Below are positions 1 to 8,212 of a stretch of DNA of 64,000 nucleotides, piece after piece. The translations under genes and the position numbers were made by a program. Source of the stretch: Brevundimonas sp. NIBR10 (GTDB lineage Bacteria; Pseudomonadota; Alphaproteobacteria; Caulobacterales; Caulobacteraceae); NCBI RefSeq assembly GCF_027912515.1, contig NZ_CP115464.1, positions 1,612,001 to 1,676,000 on the forward strand, in the 5' to 3' direction. Every line of letters begins with the position of its first letter. Position 1 is the stretch's first letter. Under the pieces are notes generated by a model. That model was given only the letters and a program-made list of their open reading frames with translations, did no database searches and was not told where the DNA came from.

Positions 1-150
1 GAACCGGAGGTCAAGCCGGCAGTGCCGGAGACGCTGCCGGAATCGGAGGATCGCTCATGGGACGGGCAGGCCGCGATGTCGGACGATGTGTGGCTGTTCC
101 TGGCCGACGGTGGTTCCGCCTCGGCGCGGGGGCACGACTGGTATCTCTAG
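1..150 (+). CDS. C-terminal fragment of an unidentified protein
   Basis: Frame 1 is open from the window edge to a TAG at 148-150 and encodes 49 residues, so this is the 3' end of a gene that starts outside the window. The fragment is acidic and proline-rich at first (Pro-Glu repeats), then carries a tryptophan-containing tail ending HDWYL. No family can be assigned. It converges on the glycosyltransferase gene, whose stop lies 13 bp further on. A neighbouring polysaccharide role is possible but is only a guess from location. Confidence 0.55.
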   Translation, partial: EPEVKPAVPETLPESEDRSWDGQAAMSDDVWLFLADGGSASARGHDWYL

Positions 151-162
151 GGGCGCCGCCCG

Positions 163-1044
163 TCAGCCGCACGCCAGCCGCCGCCTCGCCGCCGTCGCCA
201 CATCCGCGACGATCAGGTCCATCAGGCTCCAGGGCTCGATGAAGTAGCGGCGGAACAGGCGTTTGGGGTCGGCGGTGACGCGGTAGAGCCATTCGATGCC
301 CATCCGGCCCATCCAGCGCGGGGCGGCCTTCTGGGCACCGGCCTCGTAGTCGAAGGCGGCGCCGACGGAGAAGATGACGCAATCGGGCAGGGCGTCGAGG
401 TTCTGGTGGATCCACAGTTCCTGGCGCGGCATGCCCATGCCGACGAACAGGATGTGGGGCTGGAACAGGGCGGCCTGGTCCAGCACGTCCTGATTGCCGT
501 CCGAGCCCGGCGTCATGTCGAAGAAGCCGTCGCGGACCGAGATACGCGCGCGGGGATAGCGGGCCAGCAGGCGGTCGCGGGCCACCTCGACGACATCTGC
601 GGCACCGCCGACATACATGACGCGCCAGCCGTTGCGGTTGACCAGGCTCCAGAAATGATCGCGCCAGTCCAGATAGGTGCAGCGGTGGAAGGGCCGGCTG
701 TTCAGGCCCAGGGCGCGGGCGAAATGCACAAGGGGGGTGGAGTCCAGCTCGATCAGGTCGGCCCGCTCGTAGAAGGCGCGCATTTCCGGCACGCGGCGCA
801 TCAAGGCCAGGCTGTTCAGATTGTGGTTGGCGACGATGGCCTTCTTCTTTTCCAGGATCCAGCGCTGCATGTGATGCAGCACCTCCTCGGGCTTCACCAG
901 GTCGATGGGCTGGCCCAGCAGGACGATCCGTTCGTCGGTTCGACGGGCCTTTCGGAAGTTCGGGCGCGAGTCGTCTCTGCGGTCCGGTCCGGTACGGGCG
1001 GCGATGAAGGTGGAGCTGTCGGCCATGGCTGGACTGTGCGCCAT
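163..1044 (-). CDS. WecG/TagA/CpsF family glycosyltransferase
   Basis: This 293-residue protein belongs to the WecG/TagA/CpsF (GT26) family, which transfers N-acetylmannosamine-type sugars from UDP donors to lipid-linked acceptors at the cytoplasmic membrane. Visible family features are the IVLLGQPIDLV start of the catalytic domain, the ELDSTPLV segment, the GMGMPRQELWI block (family consensus G-x-PxQE) and the GAAFDYEAG block. A GAGG lies just upstream of the ATG at 1044; a second ATG six codons in is possible. In Caulobacter a protein of this family (HfsJ) acts in holdfast polysaccharide synthesis, so a holdfast or exopolysaccharide role is plausible, but orthology is not shown by the sequence alone. 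Confidence 0.88.
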   Translation of the reverse strand: MAHSPAMADSSTFIAARTGPDRRDDSRPNFRKARRTDERIVLLGQPIDLVKPEEVLHHMQRWILEKKKAIVANHNLNSLALMRRVPEMRAFYERADLIELDSTPLVHFARALGLNSRPFHRCTYLDWRDHFWSLVNRNGWRVMYVGGAADVVEVARDRLLARYPRARISVRDGFFDMTPGSDGNQDVLDQAALFQPHILFVGMGMPRQELWIHQNLDALPDCVIFSVGAAFDYEAGAQKAAPRWMGRMGIEWLYRVTADPKRLFRRYFIEPWSLMDLIVADVATAARRRLACG

Positions 1045-1162
1045 CAGGCCTCAACGCCCGGTCATCAGACAGGCTTAACGAAGACCTGAGGTTTCATCGC
1101 GTCAGATGGGGTTTCCTCATGCGCCGCGGAACGGCAGAGGAGGATCGACCCCGGAGCCCGTC

Positions 1163-1906
1163 TTGAAACCCATCGCCATCCTGGAGACCGGAAAGCCGCC
1201 CGCCGACCTGGCGGACTCGTTCGACGACTATCCGGCACGGTTCCGCGCCCTGCTGGGTGAGGGGGTGCCGACGGTGCGGTTCGACGTCCAGGCGGGGCGG
1301 TTGCCGGATGACCCCGGCGCGTTTCAGGGGGCGATCGTCACCGGTTCGGCGGCCGGGGTCTATGACGATTTGCCGTGGATCGGGCCGCTGCTGGACTGGC
1401 TGCGGGCGGCGCGGGGCCGGACGCGGCTGGTCGGCATCTGTTTCGGGCACCAGGCCATGGCCCAGGCGTTCGGCGGTCGGGTCGAGAAGTCGGATCGCGG
1501 CTGGGGCGTCGGGTCGCATCGCTATGAGGTTCACAGTGACGAGCCGTGGATGTTTCCCCGCTCGAAGGCCATCACCATCGCCGTGTCGCACCAGGACCAG
1601 GTGATCGTGCCGCCGGACGATGCGCGGGTCATCGCGTCGAGCGCCTTTACCCCCTATGCGTCCCTGGCCTGGGACCGTCATGAGGGCGAGCCGGCGGTGT
1701 CGTTCCAGTGCCATCCCGAGTTCCAGCCGGAATACGCCGCCGCCCTGGTGCGCCAGAGGCGCGGCCATCGCATCCCCGAGGCCTTGGCCGACGAGGCCTT
1801 GGACACCCTGGCGCGGCCCAATGACCGGGCCGTGCTGACCGCCTGGATCCGCGCCTTTCTGATGGTGACGCCGCCGCCGGTCGAGGACGACGGCAGTGGC
1901 ATCTGA
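1163..1906 (+). CDS. class I glutamine amidotransferase-like protein
   Basis: A 247-residue stand-alone class I glutamine amidotransferase domain. The nucleophile Cys93 sits in GICFGHQ, and the His184/Glu186 pair in CHPEF completes the usual triad. Length and layout match the GuaA-like stand-alone amidotransferases often annotated as GMP synthase-related; no synthetase domain follows. The TTG at 1163 is chosen because GGAG lies six bases upstream and the protein then begins MKPIAILETG. A longer reading from 1106 has a low-complexity N-terminus and is unlikely. The natural substrate is unknown; some relatives hydrolyse gamma-glutamyl compounds. Confidence 0.8.
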   Translation: MKPIAILETGKPPADLADSFDDYPARFRALLGEGVPTVRFDVQAGRLPDDPGAFQGAIVTGSAAGVYDDLPWIGPLLDWLRAARGRTRLVGICFGHQAMAQAFGGRVEKSDRGWGVGSHRYEVHSDEPWMFPRSKAITIAVSHQDQVIVPPDDARVIASSAFTPYASLAWDRHEGEPAVSFQCHPEFQPEYAAALVRQRRGHRIPEALADEALDTLARPNDRAVLTAWIRAFLMVTPPPVEDDGSGI

Positions 1907-1936
1907 TATGCAGGGGGCGGCGTCGGAGGCCCCCGA

Positions 1937-2395
1937 ATGAAACAGTTTACCCTCGCATCGATCCTGCTGCTGGCGCTCGGCGTGGCGGCCTGTGGCACCA
2001 CGGCGGCACGACCGGGCGCGGTCGCCCCGTCCGCGCCCTTGGCCTCCAACGAGGACTGCGCGGTCTTGGCCCAGGCCCTGGAGCTGTTCGACCGGCCCCA
2101 CGACGGATCGGGTCTGGCGGTCATGGAGGTGGCCCTGCTGGAGACACCGTCGTTCCAGCCGCAACGACCGGAACAACGTGCCAGCGGGCCGATCTCGATG
2201 CGGTCATGCCCGCTGACCGAGGTGCGGCTGGTCAACACGGGGCCGGCGGTCCAGCTGTGGCGGCCCGAAATCCATGACGAGACGGTGCTGGTCGCCTATC
2301 GCGCCACCCCCGCCGACACCATCATCCACGCCGTGCTGGAGCGCACCACCGAGGGCGGCTGGCGGCACAAGGGCGCCCTGCTCGGTTCACGCTGA
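1937..2395 (+). CDS. small lipoprotein of unknown function
   Basis: This 152-residue protein has a lipoprotein signal: MKQF start, hydrophobic core and a GVAAC lipobox with Cys at about residue 19, so it should be lipidated and periplasm-facing. The mature part has two further cysteines (near NEDC and RSCP) that could form a disulfide. No family was recognised. It follows the amidotransferase gene by 30 bp on the same strand and may be co-transcribed with it. Confidence 0.7.
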   Translation: MKQFTLASILLLALGVAACGTTAARPGAVAPSAPLASNEDCAVLAQALELFDRPHDGSGLAVMEVALLETPSFQPQRPEQRASGPISMRSCPLTEVRLVNTGPAVQLWRPEIHDETVLVAYRATPADTIIHAVLERTTEGGWRHKGALLGSR

Positions 2396-2577
2396 GATGC
2401 AAATTGGGGGTGGCGGCCCAACATTCCCGACAGTTTGCGGTATCGGGGAGGTCGGGCCGCCGGTCGCCGGGGGACCAGCGACAGTCTCCACTAAGGCATA
2501 TTGCGATGCCCTCGCAAAGTCCTATCGCCCTGACACACCATGACAATCCGGTCATGGCTCGTCGCTGTGGGGGATAA
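2396..2577. other. intergenic spacer downstream of rnpB
   Basis: These 182 bp separate the lipoprotein gene from the 3' end of RNase P RNA. No convincing coding frame or terminator-like hairpin with a T-tract was seen here. Confidence 0.4.
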
Positions 2578-2962
2578 GCGTCAGACGGCCTGTAAGCCGG
2601 GTTCTGTCCCGATCCGAGGACCGGTGACGATCATTCCTCTGGACCGCCCATTGCTGGACGGTTCTCGCGACCTACCCGGACGTCTCGGGCGGTGAACCCT
2701 GCGCAGGTTGCCCTGCGCGCGACGTCCCTATTCGGTCTTGCTCCAGGCGGGGCTTGCCATGCCGTTCCTGTTGCCAGGCCCGCGGTGGGCTCTTACCCCA
2801 CCCTTTCACCCTTACCGGTCCCGCAGGTCCGGAGGTTTGCTTTCTGTGGCGCTATCCCTCGGGTCGCCCCGGGCGGGCGTTACCCGCCGCCTTCTCACCG
2901 TGGAGCCCGGACTTTCCTCGACAGGGGCAAGCCCCCGCCGCGACCGCCCGGCCGTCTGACGG
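2578..2962 (-). ncRNA. rnpB: RNase P RNA (type A)
   Basis: Catalytic RNA of RNase P, which matures tRNA 5' ends. Read on the minus strand, the region contains conserved rnpB blocks: GAGGAAAGTCCGGGCTCC near the 5' end, GGTAAGGGTGAAAGGGTG in the core, and ACAGAACCCGGCTTACAG near the 3' end. The two ends form a perfect 10-bp P1 helix between 2951-2960 and 2580-2589, which fixes the boundaries to within a few bases and gives about 385 nt. Open frames crossing this region are artefacts of the structured RNA. Confidence 0.96.
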
Positions 2963-2967
2963 GCCGG

Positions 2968-2996
2968 GTTGTGGGGCAGGAGGGGCGGGGGGTCAA
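2968..2996 (-). promoter_or_regulatory. candidate rnpB promoter
   Basis: On the minus strand TTGACC (2991-2996) is followed after 17 bases by the weak -10 element CACAAC (2968-2973). The predicted transcription start then falls at about 2961, matching the P1-defined 5' end of RNase P RNA. The -10 match is poor, so the call rests mainly on spacing. Confidence 0.4.
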
Positions 2997-3040
2997 CCTG
3001 GCAAGGTGCGACCGGCCAGGAAGTCTGCTATGAGGTTGGA

Positions 3041-3238
3041 ATGGCGCATCCAGCCCAAACTGAAGAGTTCATGGTCTTCGAGAACCGGGAAGCGCGGTTG
3101 GCGTGGGAGCGTGAGCGGCTGGCAGAGGCCGAAGACGATATCGCCAATGGGCGTGTCATCTCGGGCGATGAAGCACTGGCCTGGCTTCGTAAAGAACGGG
3201 CCGAAGCTCAAGCGGCCATGTTGCTCGAAAGCGAATGA
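3041..3238 (+). CDS. antitoxin of a ParDE/RelE-like toxin-antitoxin pair
   Basis: A 65-residue, acidic, helical protein with the IANGRVISGDEALAWLRKE-type segment seen in many short antitoxins partnered with ParE/RelE toxins. It is called mainly from its position: its TGA overlaps the toxin ATG (ATGA at 3235-3238), the classical antitoxin-toxin coupling. The ATG at 3041 has a modest AGG six bases upstream; the in-frame extension to 2969 would run into the rnpB promoter and is rejected. Such antitoxins usually repress their own operon. Confidence 0.72.
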   Translation: MAHPAQTEEFMVFENREARLAWERERLAEAEDDIANGRVISGDEALAWLRKERAEAQAAMLLESE

Positions 3239-3531
3239 GTGACCCGTTTCAGGTCGAGTTTACGGCGCGTTCCCGTGGCGACCTGAAATCGGCGAAGGCC
3301 TGGTTGACACAGCCAGGCAGCGGGCAGCGATCACACGCGCGGTATATCTCGATCATCGACGCTCTCGAGAACCTCAGCGAGACGCCGCATCGGTGGCCGA
3401 AAAGCGAGCACATTGGCTTTCGGAAGCGGTCGATCAACGGCTATCGCATCTTCTACAGCATCGACGGAAATCGACGGATGGTGACTGTCCGCCGGGTTCT
3501 GGGCCCTAGGCAGGATGAGGCCACCCTTTAG
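3235..3531 (+). CDS. ParE/RelE superfamily toxin
   Basis: This 98-residue basic protein has the ParE/RelE-like plan: an N-terminal strand (FQVEFTARSRGDLKSAKAWL), a central helix pair, then RKRSINGYRIFYSIDGNRRMVTVRRVLGPRQD, close to the family pattern of a strand, YRI-Y and a final R-x-L-xxRqD. ParE members poison DNA gyrase and RelE members cleave ribosome-bound mRNA; which activity applies cannot be read from sequence by eye. Translation is coupled to the upstream antitoxin. Its stop overlaps the convergent amidase stop. Confidence 0.82.
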   Translation: MSDPFQVEFTARSRGDLKSAKAWLTQPGSGQRSHARYISIIDALENLSETPHRWPKSEHIGFRKRSINGYRIFYSIDGNRRMVTVRRVLGPRQDEATL

Positions 3532-4292
3532 TTCAGCACTCCGGTGACGCTCTCCGCCGTCGCCAGTTGCAGGACCCCCATTAGCGTCGCGCGGGTTTCG
3601 CCGTCCGCGACGCCGTCGACGCGGCTCTGACGCCAGTGGCGCTGGAAGGCGCGGACGGTGGTGGCGGTGTCCTCGTCATAGGTGGAGCCGGGTTGCAGGC
3701 CGTAGCCCAGGCGGTGCAGGCCGGCGCGCAGGACGACCACGCCGATGCCCTCGTCGCCGATCTGGAGGAAGCCGCCCAGGGCCGCGATCCGTTCGGCGGC
3801 GGGTTCGAACCACAGGCCGTGACCGGCACCGGCCAGGGCTTTCCACGGAAACAGTTCGCCGGGGTCTTCCTTGCGGTCGGGGGCCAGGTCGGAGTGGGCG
3901 ATGATGCGGGCGTCGGGGATCGACCAGCGCGAGCGGATGTCGGAGGTCAGGGCGATCACAGCCGCTATCTGGACATCCGGAAAGGCGCGATAGCCGAACT
4001 CGTGGCCTGGATTGACGATCTCGATGCCGATCGAGGCGGCATTGACGTCGGTCTCGCCTTGCCAGACCCCGCGGCCCGCGTGCCAGGCACGACGTTCCTC
4101 GGGCACCAGCGAGAAGATGCGGCCGTCTTCCTCGACGACATAGTGGGCCGAGACCTTGGCCTCGGGGTCGCGCAGACGGGCCAAGGCGGCCTCGCCGGTC
4201 AGCATCCCTGTGTAGTGCAGCACCAGGATGTCGGGCGGGGCGCGCCGAGTGTCGAAATTGGGGGAGGGCGCGTCGATCAGGTCGAGCGGCAT
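3528..4292 (-). CDS. N-acetylmuramoyl-L-alanine amidase, AmpD/AmiD type, with peptidoglycan-binding domain
   Basis: A 254-residue Amidase_2 enzyme that cleaves the bond between N-acetylmuramic acid and the stem peptide. Likely zinc ligands are His26 (LHYTG), His133 (IAHSDLAP) and Asp143 (RKEDPG), with Glu91 in the IGIEIVN catalytic strand. Residues about 170-245 form a peptidoglycan-binding domain of the PG_binding_1 type (LRAGLHRLGYG followed by AVRAFQRHW-like residues). There is no clear signal peptide, so it may act in cytoplasmic muropeptide recycling like AmpD, or be exported non-classically; the binding domain favours AmiD-like architecture. An 18-bp gap separates it from the upstream membrane-protein gene. 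Confidence 0.9.
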   Translation of the reverse strand: MPLDLIDAPSPNFDTRRAPPDILVLHYTGMLTGEAALARLRDPEAKVSAHYVVEEDGRIFSLVPEERRAWHAGRGVWQGETDVNAASIGIEIVNPGHEFGYRAFPDVQIAAVIALTSDIRSRWSIPDARIIAHSDLAPDRKEDPGELFPWKALAGAGHGLWFEPAAERIAALGGFLQIGDEGIGVVVLRAGLHRLGYGLQPGSTYDEDTATTVRAFQRHWRQSRVDGVADGETRATLMGVLQLATAESVTGVLN

Positions 4293-4310
4293 AATGCGTC
4301 GGGCGCGGCT

Positions 4311-4628
4311 TTAGCGGCCGGGCCGCTCCCAGCCATAGGCGACCCAGGTGTCGCCGACCTTCTGGGCCTCGATCAAGTCGTCGTCGCGGCGGCGCTGCAC
4401 GGTGACCTTGCGACGGGTCCGCATGGCGAACCCGGCAAAGAAGACCAGGATACTGGCGATCAGGGCGATGACCGCCACAGCCGCGGCGGTGAACACCGCA
4501 AGGATGGCGCCGACGGTCAGGGCCGCCACCGTCGCGATCAGTCCCGCCAGCCACATCAGCGGCGCGAGCACACCCCCGTTCGAGCGGCGGGCGTTGAAAC
4601 CGAGGGAGGCGACGCGATCCTGGGTCAT
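4311..4628 (-). CDS. small membrane protein
   Basis: A 105-residue protein with a long hydrophobic stretch (about residues 20-68) able to form two transmembrane helices, flanked by an N-terminal Arg-rich segment and a highly basic RTRRKVTVQRRR region followed by a soluble C-terminus ending GDTWVAYGWERPGR. Function unknown. It lies 18 bp upstream of the amidase gene on the same strand, so the two may form an operon. Confidence 0.65.
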   Translation of the reverse strand: MTQDRVASLGFNARRSNGGVLAPLMWLAGLIATVAALTVGAILAVFTAAAVAVIALIASILVFFAGFAMRTRRKVTVQRRRDDDLIEAQKVGDTWVAYGWERPGR

Positions 4629-4646
4629 GCTGGTCCTTGGAGGCCG

Positions 4647-4682
4647 GGGCCCTCAGGCGTGATGGATCACGCCTGAGGGCCC
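4647..4682 (-). terminator. 16-bp perfect hairpin downstream of sppA
   Basis: Arms 4647-4662 and 4667-4682 are perfectly complementary around a TGGA loop. The hairpin sits 84 bp after the sppA stop and ahead of the next minus-strand gene. No T-run follows on the minus strand, so termination may be inefficient or the structure may stabilise a 3' end. Confidence 0.6.
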
Positions 4683-4765
4683 AATGTCGGTCGAATGACG
4701 CCCATCGTCAAGGAACAGGCCGTTCACGGAACGGTGCGCCCTTGTCGCAGGTGCCGGAACGATCC

Positions 4766-6544
4766 TCAGGGCAGGGGCTGATCGGCGAGGACCACGGCCC
4801 CCGACGACCGCATCCGCTCGGCGTCCACCCGTTGCAGCAGGGCCTGGGCCTGGGGGTCGGCCATGACCCCGCCGATGGCGACCAGGGCGTGGGCCGCCTC
4901 GCTGGACACGCCGAACGCTGACGACAGGGCCTCCCACGGCGATTCGGCCTCGGGGAAGCGTTTGTAGCGGACGGAGCGGTCGGTCGGGATGCGGGCCAGT
5001 TCGCGGGCCTTGGAAATGGCCTCGGTCACCCCACCCAGTTGGTCGACCAGACCCAGGGTCTTGGCTTGGGCACCGGTCCAGACGCGGCCGCGCGCGATCT
5101 CGCGCACCCGGGCGACGGGTAGTCGGCGACCGGTCGAGACCCGGGTCACGAACTCTTCGTAGGTCTTGTCCATCGAGGCCGAGAAGGCGGCGCGCTGGGC
5201 CGCAGTGAAGGGCTCGGACGACGAGTAGGCGTCGGCGTACTGGCCGCCGACCGAGATGCCGCGCACATCGACACCGAACCGGGCCAGGGCGTCGGCGATG
5301 ACGAACTTGCCGCCGAACACGCCGATCGACCCGGTGATGGTCGTGGGCTGGGCCACGATCCAGTCGGCCTGGGAACTGATCCAGTAGCCGCCGGACGCCG
5401 CGTAGTCGCCCATCGAGACCACGACCGGCTTGCCGGCTTTCCGTGCGGCGCGGACGGCGGCCAGGATCTGTTCGGACGCCTCGGGCGAACCGCCCGGCGA
5501 GGAGACGCGGAAGACGATAGCTTTTACGTCCTTGTCCTCGATCGCGTCATAGATGGCCTTGGCCGTGACGTCGGAGTGGATGGACGAGCCGCCGCCGAAG
5601 CCGCTCGAGCCGCCGCGCCCCGTGACGATCGCACCCTCGCCCCCGACGATGGCGATGGCGTCGCTGCCCGAGCCGGTGCGTTCGCCCTGCGACGACGCAT
5701 AGTCGTCGAACTCCAGGATGTCGGCGTTGTTTCCCGCGCGACGCTTGGCCTCGGCCTCGGCCTCCTCGGCCTGGCCGATCTTGTCGATCAGCTTGAGCGA
5801 AAGGGCCTGCTGGGCGGTATAGGGGCCGGCCTCGATCGTGGTCTGCAGGGCCGGAACCGCCGTCTTGCGGTCATTGGCGATGCTGGCCAGGGCGGCGTCA
5901 TAGATGGAGGTCATCCAGGCTGTCATCGCCTCGCGATGCGGCTCGGTGAAGTTGGACTGGGTGAATTGGTTGACGGCGTTCTTGTACTCGTAACGCTGTT
6001 CGAAATCGGCGCGGACGCCGTATTTGTCGAAGGCGCGGCCCAGGAACATCTCCTCGGAGGCCAGACCCGAGACCTGGAAGGAGGCGGTGTTCTGCATCCA
6101 CAGCTCGGAGGCGGCGGCGCCGACCATATAGCTGGAGATCACCGTGCCGACGGGCGAGAACCCTTGCGAGTGGGCGATGACCGGCTTGCCGGCGGTGCGG
6201 AAGCGGCGGATCGCCTGGCGGACCTCGTCGGCGGCGGCCGGGGTCACGCCGCCCTCGGGCAGGCGGACGAGCAGAACCTTGATGTGATCGTCCTTCTCGG
6301 CCTGGGCCAGGGTGTCGACGATCTTCATCGTCGACAGGCCCGAGCCGCCGAAAATGGCGAACGGATCGGTCGGGGCCTGATCGGTCAGCCCCTCGCGCAG
6401 GTCCAGTTCCAGCACGGCATTGGCCGGGGTCGCGGGTTTGGAGGACGAGGCGGCCGCTGCGCTGATCAGCACGATCGGCACCACGACAAGGAACAGCACC
6501 AGCCCGGTGAAGACGCCGAGCACGGTCAGGAAGAACTGTTTCAT
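4766..6544 (-). CDS. sppA: signal peptide peptidase SppA, 67K type
   Basis: A 592-residue inner-membrane serine protease that degrades cleaved signal peptides. An N-terminal membrane anchor (about residues 5-30) precedes two tandem S49 peptidase domains. The second half contains MGDYAASGGYWIS with the nucleophile Ser, preceded by SSPGGSPEASE. The catalytic Lys is likely that of RYEYKNAVNQF in the first half, as in the E. coli Lys-Ser dyad. The ATG at 6544 (MKQFFLTVLGVF) is preferred over a 24-residue longer reading because it starts directly before the anchor. The gene diverges from panD across a 216-bp spacer. Confidence 0.94.
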   Translation of the reverse strand: MKQFFLTVLGVFTGLVLFLVVVPIVLISAAAASSSKPATPANAVLELDLREGLTDQAPTDPFAIFGGSGLSTMKIVDTLAQAEKDDHIKVLLVRLPEGGVTPAAADEVRQAIRRFRTAGKPVIAHSQGFSPVGTVISSYMVGAAASELWMQNTASFQVSGLASEEMFLGRAFDKYGVRADFEQRYEYKNAVNQFTQSNFTEPHREAMTAWMTSIYDAALASIANDRKTAVPALQTTIEAGPYTAQQALSLKLIDKIGQAEEAEAEAKRRAGNNADILEFDDYASSQGERTGSGSDAIAIVGGEGAIVTGRGGSSGFGGGSSIHSDVTAKAIYDAIEDKDVKAIVFRVSSPGGSPEASEQILAAVRAARKAGKPVVVSMGDYAASGGYWISSQADWIVAQPTTITGSIGVFGGKFVIADALARFGVDVRGISVGGQYADAYSSSEPFTAAQRAAFSASMDKTYEEFVTRVSTGRRLPVARVREIARGRVWTGAQAKTLGLVDQLGGVTEAISKARELARIPTDRSVRYKRFPEAESPWEALSSAFGVSSEAAHALVAIGGVMADPQAQALLQRVDAERMRSSGAVVLADQPLP

Positions 6545-6760
6545 GGGCGTCTGGCGGTCCGTCGAGGACCGGTATGGCCTCAGCCGCGACCATAGTGCGC
6601 GCGCGGTCGCGGTCAAATGAAGGTCTCTTCACGCGCGAGCGAATTCATCGCGCCTTCGCTGCATCGCAGCAACGCGATTGATGGGGACCGCGTAAGTCCC
6701 TATATGAGCCGTCTGCGAGCGGGGGCCCACGCCCCGCGTCACGATTGGGACGACAAGCCT

Positions 6761-7117
6761 ATGCTGGTCACCCTGATGAAGGCCAAACTTCACCGCGCAA
6801 CGGTGACCCAGGCCGATCTGGACTACGAAGGCTCGATCGCCATCGACGGCGATCTGCTGGATGCTGCGGGCATCTTTCCGCACGAACAGGTCGATGTGCT
6901 GAACATCACCAACGGCGCGCGGTTCACCACCTATGCCATTGAGGCCCCGCGCGGATCGCGGACCTTCGGCGTCAACGGCGCGGCGGCGCGTCTGGTCCAG
7001 AAGAACGACAAGATCATCGTCGTCACCTATGGCCAGATGCCTGAAGAAGAAGCGCGCCAATGGTCGCCGACCGTGGTGCTGCTGGACGACCAGAACGCGA
7101 TCAAGCGCGCGGCCTGA
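6761..7117 (+). CDS. panD: aspartate 1-decarboxylase
   Basis: PanD makes beta-alanine from aspartate for pantothenate and coenzyme A synthesis. The 118-residue proenzyme begins [20 protein letters not shown] and carries the self-cleavage site Gly-Ser in DYEGSIAID; cleavage generates the pyruvoyl group on the new Ser N-terminus. Family residues such as Lys and His near the N-terminus (KLHR) and the [10 protein letters not shown] block are present. The start at 6761 matches the family length; a 48-residue extension is not supported. hemF follows 51 bp downstream. Confidence 0.97.
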   Translation: MLVTLMKAKLHRATVTQADLDYEGSIAIDGDLLDAAGIFPHEQVDVLNITNGARFTTYAIEAPRGSRTFGVNGAAARLVQKNDKIIVVTYGQMPEEEARQWSPTVVLLDDQNAIKRAA

Positions 7118-7168
7118 TCGCCTTCATCCCAGGATGACGCGTCGGGGAATGGGCGTTAAAGCCCGTAC

Positions 7169-8047
7169 ATGAGCGACGTGACCACCGACCCCCTGGCCCT
7201 GAAGAAGGCCGAGACCCGTGCCTGGTTCGAGGTGCTGCGCGACCGCATCCATGCCGGGTTCGAGGCGCTGGAGGACGCGGCGACGCCGGACCTGTTTCCC
7301 GGCGAGCCCGGCCGGTTCGTCCGCACGCCGTGGACCCGGCTTGAGGGCGGTGGCGGGGTCATGGGGATGATGCACGGGCGGCTGTTCGAGAAGGTCGGGG
7401 TCCATTGTTCGACGGTCCACGGCACCTTTCCGGCCGACTATGCCAAGACGGTGCCCGGCGCGGCCGAGGATCCGAGGTTCTTCGCCACCGGCATCAGCCT
7501 GATCTGCCATCCGTGGAGCCCGCGCGTGCCGGCGGTCCATATGAACACCCGCTTCATCGCCACGACCCAGAGCTGGTTCGGGGGCGGGGCGGATCTGACG
7601 CCGGTGCTGGACGTGGATCGCACCCAGGATGCGCCGGACGCCATCGCCTTCCATGCCGCGATGAAGGCAGCCTGCGATCCGCACGACGCGACCTATCACC
7701 CGCGCTTCAAGGCCTGGTGCGACGAGTATTTCTGGCTGCCGCATCGCAATGAGCCGCGCGGCATCGGCGGCATCTTCTACGACCACCATGACAGCGGCGA
7801 CCATAACGCCGACTTCGCCTTCACCCGCGACGTGGGGACGGCGTTCCTGGACATCTATTCGGCGATCGTGACCAAGCGGATGGCGGAGCCGTGGACGGCG
7901 CAGGAGCGTCAGGAACAGCTGGTGCGACGCGGCCGCTACGTCGAGTTCAACCTGCTCTACGACCGCGGCACCATGTTCGGACTGAAGACCGGAGGAAATG
8001 TGGATTCAATCCTCAGTTCCATGCCGCCGACCGTCGCCTGGCCCTGA
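7169..8047 (+). CDS. hemF: oxygen-dependent coproporphyrinogen III oxidase
   Basis: HemF converts coproporphyrinogen III to protoporphyrinogen IX using oxygen. This 292-residue protein contains the family blocks [33 protein letters not shown] and [15 protein letters not shown] followed by [16 protein letters not shown]. Length is typical (about 290-300). It indicates aerobic haem synthesis. The gene follows panD on the same strand and is separated from mraZ by a 278-bp regulatory region. Confidence 0.98.
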   Translation: MSDVTTDPLALKKAETRAWFEVLRDRIHAGFEALEDAATPDLFPGEPGRFVRTPWTRLEGGGGVMGMMHGRLFEKVGVHCSTVHGTFPADYAKTVPGAAEDPRFFATGISLICHPWSPRVPAVHMNTRFIATTQSWFGGGADLTPVLDVDRTQDAPDAIAFHAAMKAACDPHDATYHPRFKAWCDEYFWLPHRNEPRGIGGIFYDHHDSGDHNADFAFTRDVGTAFLDIYSAIVTKRMAEPWTAQERQEQLVRRGRYVEFNLLYDRGTMFGLKTGGNVDSILSSMPPTVAWP

Positions 8048-8129
8048 GGGGCGGCTTTTCCACCGTCAATGATCGGTTAACGCCTTGGGCGGAAAGGGGA
8101 CGCGTGATGCACCCACAGCCTGTTAATAC

Positions 8130-8158
8130 TTGCCATGTTCTTTGTATGTTCCGATTAT
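8130..8158 (+). promoter_or_regulatory. upstream promoter of the mraZ-murG cluster with embedded LexA-type box
   Basis: TTGCCA (8130-8135) and GATTAT (8153-8158) are 17 bases apart and form a plausible sigma70-type promoter. The spacer contains GTTC (8137-8140), seven bases, then GTTC (8148-8151): an exact match to the alphaproteobacterial LexA box GTTC-N7-GTTC. A repressor bound there would block this promoter. The coincidence of box and spacer is the main support; the -10 is a 4/6 match only. Confidence 0.5.
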
Positions 8159-8184
8159 GAACAGTCTAGAGCGTCGAAATCTTC

Positions 8185-8198
8185 TTAATCGTGGTTAA
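8185..8198 (+). promoter_or_regulatory. CtrA-like TTAA-N6-TTAA site
   Basis: TTAA at 8185-8188 and again at 8195-8198, six bases apart. The CtrA consensus is TTAA-N7-TTAA, so spacing is one base short. It lies between the upstream promoter candidate and the MraZ-type boxes. AT-rich intergenic sequence makes this a weak call. Confidence 0.25.
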
Positions 8199-8212
8199 AA
8201 CGCGTCAACCAT

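Noticed and set aside
2692..3033. Plus-strand open frames across the RNase P RNA region
   Set aside because: They lie antisense to a well-conserved structured RNA, show no protein motif and are explained by GC-rich sequence.
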